Origin: Bradyrhizobium sp. BR 10289
GTDB taxonomy: Bacteria; Pseudomonadota; Alphaproteobacteria; Rhizobiales; Xanthobacteraceae
Reading direction: 5' to 3'
Length of the DNA: 64,000 bases
Assembly (NCBI RefSeq): GCF_019455385.1
Contig: NZ_JACOFR010000008.1
Coordinates: 186,001 to 250,000, forward strand
The translations under genes and the position numbers were made by a program. The notes under the pieces are model-generated. The model worked only from the letters and a program-made list of their open reading frames with translations. It had not been told where the DNA came from and ran no database searches. Positions 1 to 6,744 of this stretch are shown piece after piece (the stretch's first letter is position 1; every line of letters starts with the position of its first letter).

Positions 1-147
1 GGTCAGGATCGTGAACAGCTTGTGCCCGATCGCAGCCTTTACGGCCTGATCGAGCGCGGCGAACAGCGCTTCCGGCTGGTCCGCCCTTCCCTGCGCCGCC
101 GCAACGGCCCAGAGCAACGGGTCAGCTGCAACTTTCGTCCGCGTCAT
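1..147 (-). CDS. GAF-domain-like protein, N-terminal part (cut by window start)
   Basis: The minus strand reads a 49-codon open frame from an ATG at 147 that runs off the left edge. The peptide starts MTRTKVAADPLLWAV and contains the segment AAIGHKLFTILT. That pattern (a helix rich in Ala and Leu, then IGHKLFT) is what I know from the start of small GAF-domain proteins in rhizobia. The ATG overlaps the stop codon of the upstream transporter gene (ATGA, 4 bases), so the two are probably translationally coupled in one operon. Ligand and role cannot be read from this fragment. The GAF assignment rests on a short segment and is tentative. Confidence 0.55.
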   Translation of the reverse strand, partial: MTRTKVAADPLLWAVAAAQGRADQPEALFAALDQAVKAAIGHKLFTILT

Positions 148-1502
148 GCGGTTTCACCCGCCGCGATCTCTTCCAGCGAACGGCCGCGTGTCCGCACGCC
201 CATCAGCACGACGGTGACCGCTCCGAGCAGGAGCACCGTGGTGGTGACGCCGAACACGCCGGCGAAGCCGAAATTCGGATAGAGATAGCCGACCAGGATC
301 GGCGAGACGATCGCGCCGATGCGGCCGATCGCGGAGGCGAGCCCCGCGCCCGTGGTCCTCACCGGCGTCGGAAACACTTCGGCGGTATAGGCGTAGACGC
401 CCGCATAGGTGCCGTTCATGAACAGCGACAGGAAGATGCCGGCCACCATGATCTGCTGGTCGCTCTGCGCGAAGGCGAGCCCGAGCGCGCTGGCACCGCC
501 GAGCACCATGTAGGTCGCGATCGTCGCCTGCCGGCCGATGCGCTCGTTGAAATAGGCCGCGCTGAAATAGCCGGGGATCTGCGCGCAATAGATCGCGATC
601 GAATAGGCAAAGCTCTTGGTGATGCTCATGCCGTTCTGGACCAGGAGGCCGGGAATCCAGACGAAGAAGGAATAATAGCTGAACGTGATCGCCAGCCACA
701 TGATCCAGGTCATGATGGTGATGCGCGCCTGGCGGGCCGCAAGCAGCGCGCCGAAATTGGCGAGCAGCGTTCCACCCGTCCCGACCGGGGCCGGGGCCTC
801 GACCACCGGCGGCGGCAGGACAAGGCCTTCGCGCGCGAAGCTGGCCTCGATCCTGTCGAGGACGCCCTCGGCCTCCTTCTCCCGTCCCCGGCTCTCCAGC
901 CAGCGCGGCGATTCCGGCAGCGCCCGGCGCCACCAGAGCAGCATGACGACAGGCACCGCGGTGATGACCAGCACAATGCGCCAGCCATTGTCATAGGCAG
1001 GGACGATGAAATAGCCGAGCAAGGCCGCGGCGACGAAGCCGAAGGAGAAAAAGCCGGCGAGTGCGCCGGTGAAGCTGCCCCGGTAACGCCGTGCGACGAA
1101 CTCGGCGAGATAAGGCGCGATGATCGCGCTCTCCGCGCCGGTGCCCATGCCGGCGACGATTCGCGCCGCGAAGAAGGACGGCCATGTGTCCACCAGCGCA
1201 CTGACGATCGACGCCGCGCAATAGAGCGCCAGCGCCGACATCATCACCGCACGGCGGCCGATGAGGTCGCCGAGCGTGCCCGCGCACAGGGCGCCGAACA
1301 GGAAACCGATATAGGTGCTGCTGCCGAGCACGCCGATCTCGACGCTCGTCAGATTCCACGCCGTGCGCAGCACCGGCAGGATGAAGGCCAGCACCGCCGC
1401 GTCCATCGCGTCGAACATGTAGCCGAGCCCGCCCATCAGCAGCAGGTGCTTGTGGAAACGCGCGAACGGAAGGCGCTCGATACGCGCCGATATTATCGAC
1501 AT
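144..1502 (-). CDS. MFS transporter, sugar/aromatic-acid porter type
   Basis: A 452-residue inner-membrane protein with about 12 hydrophobic segments, the normal length for the major facilitator superfamily. The loop between helices 2 and 3 carries GDLIGRR (residues 78-84), the classic MFS motif A, and a second copy-like signature NERIGRQ lies in the other half. After the sixth helix comes LPESPRWLESRGR, typical of sugar-porter and aromatic-acid:H+ symporter groups, and FDAMD in helix 1 resembles the aromatic-acid group. It is divergent from a LysR regulator 112 bases away, so control by that regulator is likely. The start at 1502 gives a cytoplasmic N-terminus before helix 1. The substrate is unknown; an organic acid or aromatic acid is the best guess. 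Confidence 0.88.
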   Translation of the reverse strand: MSIISARIERLPFARFHKHLLLMGGLGYMFDAMDAAVLAFILPVLRTAWNLTSVEIGVLGSSTYIGFLFGALCAGTLGDLIGRRAVMMSALALYCAASIVSALVDTWPSFFAARIVAGMGTGAESAIIAPYLAEFVARRYRGSFTGALAGFFSFGFVAAALLGYFIVPAYDNGWRIVLVITAVPVVMLLWWRRALPESPRWLESRGREKEAEGVLDRIEASFAREGLVLPPPVVEAPAPVGTGGTLLANFGALLAARQARITIMTWIMWLAITFSYYSFFVWIPGLLVQNGMSITKSFAYSIAIYCAQIPGYFSAAYFNERIGRQATIATYMVLGGASALGLAFAQSDQQIMVAGIFLSLFMNGTYAGVYAYTAEVFPTPVRTTGAGLASAIGRIGAIVSPILVGYLYPNFGFAGVFGVTTTVLLLGAVTVVLMGVRTRGRSLEEIAAGETA

Positions 1503-1574
1503 GAAAGTCCCCCTGAATTGTCACGGGCCCGGCGCGCCGCTCGGGAGGGAACCATAGACAAAGTGACATTATCG

Positions 1575-1593
1575 TCATAATTTATAATTATGA
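1575..1593. promoter_or_regulatory. Inverted repeat, candidate LysR-type operator
   Basis: The 112-base gap between the divergent transporter and LysR genes is very A+T-rich compared with its surroundings and contains a perfect inverted repeat, TCATAAT-N5-ATTATGA. LysR-type regulators usually bind interrupted dyads with a T-N11-A core, and this one fits that pattern. It lies about 20 bases before the LysR start and about 75 bases before the transporter start, so one site could serve autoregulation and activation. Binding is inferred. Confidence 0.5.
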
Positions 1594-1614
1594 TCTAATA
1601 TATCACTGTGGTGA

Positions 1615-2538
1615 ATGTCCCTGTCATTCCGCGCGCTCGACCTCAACCTCCTCAAAGTCTTCGAGGCGCTGATGACCGAGGGCAGCGTCACGCGCGCCGC
1701 AAGCGCGCTGACGATGACCCAGCCGGCGGTCAGCAATGCCCTGGCGCGGCTGCGCGATGCGCTCGGCGATCCCCTGTTCGTCAGGTCCGGCACCGGCATC
1801 CGGCCGACCCAGCGCGCCGTGGTGCTGTGGGAGCCGATCGGCGAGGCGCTGGAAAGTGTCCGCGGCGCGCTCGACGAGCAGGTGTTCGATCCCGCCCGGG
1901 CACAGACGGAATTCAGTCTGTCGATGTCGGATTACGTCTCCTCGCTGGTGATGCCGAACCTCCTCACGCATTTCGGCAAGGTCGCGCCCAGGGCGCGCGT
2001 CCATACCGTCCCCAATACCATCCTGGAGATCGCCGACCAGCTCGAGGACAACAGGGTGGATTGCGTGCTCAGCGTCTATGTCAACGAGGCGCAGCAGCCG
2101 GCCGCCATTCGCTCACGCTCGCTATGGACCGTCGACTATGCCTGCTTCATGCGGCGCGGCCATCCCCTCGCCTCGCAGAAGCGGCTGAGCACTCGCACCT
2201 TCCTGAATGCGGGCCATGTCGATGTCAGCCTCGCGGGCAAGACCATGCCGTCCTACGACCTCTTCCTCGCCTCGCGCGGGCTGTCGCGTAATCTGGTCGC
2301 GACCGTCAATCATTACAGCGCCGCCTATGAGGTCGTGCGTCAGTCCGACCTGATCGCCGTGCTGCCGAGCGATTTGCGCTCGCAGTCCCGCCACGCGCCG
2401 CTGCTGCACGCCATGCCGCTTCCGCTGAAGGCGCCGCCGCGCATCGTCAGCCTGTTCTGGCACCAGCGCAACGACACCGTGCCGGCGCAGCGCTGGTTGC
2501 GCGAGACCCTGGTGGAGATGTTCGCCGGATCCGGTTGA
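1615..2538 (+). CDS. LysR-family transcriptional regulator
   Basis: A 307-residue protein of normal LTTR length. The N-terminal winged helix-turn-helix is clear: RALDLNLLKVFEALM, then GSVTRAASALTMTQPAVSNA (recognition helix region, about residues 22-42) and LARLRDALGDPLFVRS. The rest is a periplasmic-binding-protein-like effector domain. The N-terminal part most resembles the NodD/SyrM-like branch (RALDLNLL, TQPAVSNALARLR), but nothing shows a nodulation role. It is divergent from the MFS gene, the usual LTTR arrangement, with an inverted repeat in between. The ATG at 1615 starts exactly at the family's conserved N-terminus. Confidence 0.92.
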   Translation: MSLSFRALDLNLLKVFEALMTEGSVTRAASALTMTQPAVSNALARLRDALGDPLFVRSGTGIRPTQRAVVLWEPIGEALESVRGALDEQVFDPARAQTEFSLSMSDYVSSLVMPNLLTHFGKVAPRARVHTVPNTILEIADQLEDNRVDCVLSVYVNEAQQPAAIRSRSLWTVDYACFMRRGHPLASQKRLSTRTFLNAGHVDVSLAGKTMPSYDLFLASRGLSRNLVATVNHYSAAYEVVRQSDLIAVLPSDLRSQSRHAPLLHAMPLPLKAPPRIVSLFWHQRNDTVPAQRWLRETLVEMFAGSG

Positions 2539-2855
2539 GCTCGCCGGCTCGAACCGACCTTTCCGGCCGTCATGAACGAGCCCCCGACGACGCATGCGGC
2601 ATCGCAGCAAGACGCCGCTCTTGACGGCACATTTCCAAGTTGCTTCAATCAGATCATATTACTTTGAGCTGTTGGTATTATGATTTGCGTAACCCAGGCG
2701 TCGCCCCTGTCAGTGCAGGGCGGGCATGCTTCCGCAGATTTCTTGCGGGCCCGCACCATTGCGTCCGCCCGGCGAAACAACTCACCCCACGAAGCCCTGA
2801 ACGCGATCCTCAATCTGCCGCACCGCCGGTGCGCGCAACGTAGAGAGGCATAGCC
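2539..2855. other. Intergenic stretch, no gene recognised
   Basis: About 317 bases separate the LysR gene from the first peptidoglycan-enzyme gene. I see no tRNA, no convincing small gene and no strong hairpin. Short open frames on both strands have no recognisable composition or homology. An A+T-rich patch at about 2640-2690 (several TATTA/TGATT words) may hold the promoter of the gene starting at 2856. Confidence 0.5.
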
Positions 2856-4292
2856 ATGCCCGCGACGATCCCTCCCTGGTTGGCAACGATGCGGCAAATC
2901 ACGGGCACGCGGGCGCTCGATAACGGCGACAATCCCGTCATCATGAGCTGGCCGCAAAAGATCGGTGAGCTGTTCCCGGACACCAGGGATTATTGCAAGG
3001 AATACACCCACGATTCCATCGCCTGGTGCGGCCTCACCGTCGGATATTGCATGGCGGTGAACGGGATCAAGCCAGTGTTTGGCGATGACGCGGTCTCGCG
3101 CTTCCTTTGGGCCAACGCCTGGGCGAGGTTTGGAGACGATGCCGGCGGCACGCCGCAACCCGGCGACGTGATGGTGTTCACATGGACCAACGGCAGCCAT
3201 CACGTCACCCTCTACGAGGAGACGAGCGGCGACAGCTATGTCTGTCGCGGCGGCAACCAGGACCATCAGGTCAAGCTATCTAAACTCCCGAAAAGCCGCT
3301 GCACCGCCATTCGCCGGCCGCCGGCCGCCGCCATTGCGCCTGCGACCACCGTCCACACGCCTTTACAGACGCAGGGCCGCATCATTGCGACCGTATTCGG
3401 CGGCGCCTCCGATCCGAAGACCAGCGCCTATGACGGGCACATGATCGACGACACCGAACTCGGTGTCGCGCTGCCTGCTCACATCGCCGATCCGCGGCCC
3501 AATGTCAGCGTCTCCAAGGACGGCAGGACGGTGATCTGCAAGGTCGTGCATATCGGCCCCTGGAACACCGACGATCCCTATTGGAAGACCGGCACGCGGC
3601 CGCAGGCCGAGTCCGGCCACGACAGCCGCGGAAACAGGACGAACGGTGCAGGCATCGATCTCACGCCGGCCGCGGCGAAGGCGATCGGGCTCATCGACAA
3701 GGGCGAGGTCGACTGGGAGTTCGTGAGCGCTCCGCTGACCAGCCCGTTCATTCCCTTCCCGTTCCACAGAGACTCGACTTCTCCCGACCTGGTGCAACAG
3801 CTGCTAGCTCAATTGGAGGCCGCCAAGATGCCCACCAATCCAACCACGCCGCCCGCCGGCGGACAGCCCGACGTCGCGGCGCTGATCGCCGAAGCGCTGA
3901 AGGTCTTCCAGACCTTGGGCGGGCCAGGCGGACAGCAACCACCGGCCACGGGCGGGACCGCAGCGACGCCGGACAAGATCCAGCAATTCATCAAGGTGCT
4001 CAGCGTGCTGACCGGCGATTTGGGCGGCCAAAAGGGGCTGGGCCAGGTCAACGGCGCGCTCGGCACCACCATCGGCAATCTGCTCGACGGCAAGAAGAGC
4101 GCGATCGGCATCATCGGTTCGGTGCTGACGGCGGTGCTGCATTTCGCCGGTCCGGCTCTCCTGCCGACGGTGACGGCCGCGATCGGCCCCGCCCTGCCGG
4201 CCCTCTTGCCGGTCTTCCTCGGCATCGCCGCCTGGGGCGTGCTCGGCAAGTTCGAGAAGTGGCTGCCGCCGGCCACGCCGCCGAAGCCGTGA
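2856..4292 (+). CDS. TIGR02594-type (CHAP/NlpC-like) peptidoglycan hydrolase with RlpA-like barrel and hydrophobic C-terminal module
   Basis: A 478-residue protein with three parts. Residues about 10-155 look like a TIGR02594/CHAP-type cysteine amidohydrolase: the nucleophile region is DSIAWCGL (Cys58), PQPGDVMVF (about 100-108) precedes the histidine segment GSHHVTLY (His115/116), and GGNQ follows at 132-135. Residues about 173-290 resemble an RlpA-type double-psi barrel (GRIIATVFGG, GAGIDLTPAAAKAIG). A Pro/Gly linker leads to residues about 338-475, a hydrophobic module ending GKFEKWLPP that is repeated in the next gene. No N-terminal signal peptide is visible. Peptidoglycan cleavage is inferred from the fold family. 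The gene pair is co-directional, 52 bases apart. Export route and target are unknown. Confidence 0.75.
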   Translation: MPATIPPWLATMRQITGTRALDNGDNPVIMSWPQKIGELFPDTRDYCKEYTHDSIAWCGLTVGYCMAVNGIKPVFGDDAVSRFLWANAWARFGDDAGGTPQPGDVMVFTWTNGSHHVTLYEETSGDSYVCRGGNQDHQVKLSKLPKSRCTAIRRPPAAAIAPATTVHTPLQTQGRIIATVFGGASDPKTSAYDGHMIDDTELGVALPAHIADPRPNVSVSKDGRTVICKVVHIGPWNTDDPYWKTGTRPQAESGHDSRGNRTNGAGIDLTPAAAKAIGLIDKGEVDWEFVSAPLTSPFIPFPFHRDSTSPDLVQQLLAQLEAAKMPTNPTTPPAGGQPDVAALIAEALKVFQTLGGPGGQQPPATGGTAATPDKIQQFIKVLSVLTGDLGGQKGLGQVNGALGTTIGNLLDGKKSAIGIIGSVLTAVLHFAGPALLPTVTAAIGPALPALLPVFLGIAAWGVLGKFEKWLPPATPPKP

Positions 4293-4344
4293 GTGCGGCA
4301 GCCAAGACTTAAGGGAAGTTCGCGCGCGCCAAAGCACGACTGGG

Positions 4345-5505
4345 ATGGCAGGCATGTCCGAGCAGGATGCAATTCGATGGTTCAAGACGCAGTTCGGCGC
4401 GGATATCACCGTGGCCTGCCGCGGCACGCCGTACACGCTCGACATGGCCGCAGCGATCGCCATGCAGGAAACCTATTCCGATTGCTGGGGCCGCATTTAC
4501 AAGACCAAGCCGGTCAGCGAGGTACTCAAGCTTTGTGTTGGCGACACGCTCGATGCACCGAACCGCAGCGCGTTTCCGACGAGCAAGGCGGAGCTTGTCT
4601 CCGCGCCGGGGGGAGCAAGCATGTTCGACGTCGCCCGCCAGGCTCTGATCGATGTCGCGCAGGTCAATCCTCCCTATCAGAAGGTGGCGCAGAATCCCGA
4701 CAAGTTCTGCCACGGCTATGGAATCTTTCAGTACGATATCCAGTTCTTCAAGACGGATCCGAGCTTCTTCCTCAGCCGCGGCTGGCACAAAATGGACGAG
4801 TGCATCAAGCGCCTCATCCAGGAGCTGGATGCCGCATGCAAACGCGCCTACGGAACGCTGAAGTCGTCGCTCACCGACGATGAGATGATGTACGTCGCGA
4901 TCGCGTATAATCATGGGAGCGTGCGGGTCGGCGGCGGCCCGCAACAGGGATTCCATCCCAAGGATGGCGGCCCCTTCTACGGCGAGAACTTTCAGCGATA
5001 TCTGGCGCTCGCCCATGCGACGCCGGTAGACATCCAGATCCCGGGCGATCTCGGTCCGATCGCCGGCACCGGCACCATCCCGACAATCCCGGCCGGCCAG
5101 CAGGATCTCCCGGCGCTGGTGCAATCGGCCCTGGAGATCTTGCAGGTGATCGCCGCGCGGCAACAGCCCGTGACTGGCCAGGCGCCTGCACCGACGCGGC
5201 AAATCGGCGATTTCATCAAGCTGCTGACGGTCCTGACCGGCAAGTCACCCGATGGCCAGCTGGGACAGGTCAACGGCGCGCTCGGGCAGACTATCGGCAA
5301 TCTGCTCGACGGCAAGAAGAGCGCCATCGGCATCATCGGCACCGTCATCACCGCGGTACTGCAATTGATCGGCCCTCATCTGAACGCCGCCGTGCCGTTG
5401 TTCGGCAGTTTCGACACGCTCGGCAAAGCCGCGTTGCCGGTTTTCCTCGGCACCACCGCCTGGGGAATCCTCGGCAAGTTCGAGAAATGGCTGGCGCCTC
5501 GCTGA
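4345..5505 (+). CDS. Lytic-transglycosylase/lysozyme-like protein sharing the C-terminal module of its neighbour
   Basis: A 386-residue protein. The N-terminal part (about 1-225) has lysozyme-fold features: a candidate catalytic Glu in AIAMQETYSDCWG (Glu42), GYGIFQYDIQFF (124-135, matching the Gly-x-x-Gln element), and VAIAYNHGS (184-192, matching the Ala-Tyr-Asn element of SLT enzymes). After a Pro-rich linker, residues about 255-384 align with the C-terminus of the preceding protein: LGQVNGALG, IGNLLDGKKSAIGIIG, and the end GKFEKWLAP. There is no signal peptide. ATG 4354 (three residues later) is an equally good start. Muralytic activity is inferred. Together the two genes encode complementary peptidoglycan-attacking folds with a common tail. 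Confidence 0.72.
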   Translation: MAGMSEQDAIRWFKTQFGADITVACRGTPYTLDMAAAIAMQETYSDCWGRIYKTKPVSEVLKLCVGDTLDAPNRSAFPTSKAELVSAPGGASMFDVARQALIDVAQVNPPYQKVAQNPDKFCHGYGIFQYDIQFFKTDPSFFLSRGWHKMDECIKRLIQELDAACKRAYGTLKSSLTDDEMMYVAIAYNHGSVRVGGGPQQGFHPKDGGPFYGENFQRYLALAHATPVDIQIPGDLGPIAGTGTIPTIPAGQQDLPALVQSALEILQVIAARQQPVTGQAPAPTRQIGDFIKLLTVLTGKSPDGQLGQVNGALGQTIGNLLDGKKSAIGIIGTVITAVLQLIGPHLNAAVPLFGSFDTLGKAALPVFLGTTAWGILGKFEKWLAPR

Positions 5506-5600
5506 CGTCCAAAACGGAAACCGAGCATTTCCAGAAGCAGCCTTGCCGCGGCGGGCCTGCCCACTAACTGTCGTCGATCTTCCCCACAGAGACCTGATCG

Positions 5601-6632
5601 ATGACCGCACCGCTTGAATTCGGACTGGATACTTTTGGCGACGTGACGAAAGACGCAAGCGGCGCCATGCTCCCCCACGCGCAGGTGATCCGCAATGTCG
5701 TCGAGGAGGCCGTGCTGGCCGACGAGCTCGGCCTCGACTTCATCGGCCTCGGCGAGCACCACCGCGCAGACTTTGCGATCTCGTCACCAGAGACCGTGCT
5801 GGCAGCGATCGCAGCGCGCACCAAGCGCATCCATCTCGGCTCGGCTGTGACGGTGCTCTCCTCGGACGATCCGATCCGCGTGTTCCAGCGCTTCGCGACG
5901 GTGGATGCGCTCTCGAACGGACGCGCCGAGGTGATCCTCGGCCGCGGCTCCTTCACCGAGTCCTTTCCGCTGTTCGGCTTCGACCTGCGCGAATATGAAG
6001 AACTGTTCGAGGAGAAGCTCGACCTGTTCGCGGCCCTGCTGTCGCAGAAGCCGGTGACATGGCAGGGCAAGCTGCGTCCGGCGCTGAAGGACCAGCTCGT
6101 CTATCCGCCGGTCGAGAACGGCCAGCTTAAAACCTGGATCGGTGTCGGCGGCAGCCCGCAATCGGTGGTGCGCGCCGCGCATTACGATCTGCCCCTGATG
6201 CTCGCCATTATCGGCGGCGATCCCGCGCGCTTTGCACCGTTCGTCGATCTCTATCACCGCGCCTTCAAGGAGTTCGGCCGCCCGGCGCAGCCGATCGGCG
6301 TGCACTCGCCCGGCTATATCGCCGAGACCGACGCGCAGGCCCGCGAAGAGCTCTGGCCCTACTACAAGGCGATGCGCGACCGCATCGGCAAGGAACGCGG
6401 CTGGCCGCCGATGGGCCGCGATGAGTTCGTCAGCGAGGCCGAGCGCGGTTCGCTCTATGTCGGCTCGCCGGAGACCGTGGCGCGCAAGATCGCGGCGACC
6501 GCGAAGACGCTCGGCCTTGCGCGCTTCCAGCTGAAATATTCGGCGGGCCCGCTGCCGCATGAGAAGCTGATGAAGAGCATCGAACTCTATGGCCGCAAGG
6601 TGGTGCCGATGGTGCGGGAGATGATGGCATAG
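5601..6632 (+). CDS. LLM-class flavin-dependent oxidoreductase (luciferase-like monooxygenase)
   Basis: A 343-residue cytosolic TIM-barrel protein of the bacterial luciferase superfamily, using reduced flavin (FMNH2 or F420H2) and O2 or a substrate hydride. Family landmarks are EEAVLADELGLDFIGLGEHH (about residues 34-53), SSPETVLAAIAARTKRIHLGSAV, FATVDALSNGRAEVILGRGS (about 97-116) and LPLMLAIIGG. The C-terminal part has GSPETVARKIAA, common in this family. It stands alone, about 95 bases after the previous gene. The substrate cannot be predicted. Confidence 0.9.
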   Translation: MTAPLEFGLDTFGDVTKDASGAMLPHAQVIRNVVEEAVLADELGLDFIGLGEHHRADFAISSPETVLAAIAARTKRIHLGSAVTVLSSDDPIRVFQRFATVDALSNGRAEVILGRGSFTESFPLFGFDLREYEELFEEKLDLFAALLSQKPVTWQGKLRPALKDQLVYPPVENGQLKTWIGVGGSPQSVVRAAHYDLPLMLAIIGGDPARFAPFVDLYHRAFKEFGRPAQPIGVHSPGYIAETDAQAREELWPYYKAMRDRIGKERGWPPMGRDEFVSEAERGSLYVGSPETVARKIAATAKTLGLARFQLKYSAGPLPHEKLMKSIELYGRKVVPMVREMMA

Positions 6633-6744
6633 AGTCAGCTGTCGTCGGAGCGCTGGCATTTTCGTGCTGACTGTGAGCGGGATCACAGAGCATCATCCGA
6701 TACGGTGTTCTATGCCGTAATTTGCGATTATGCTGGAAGGCATG

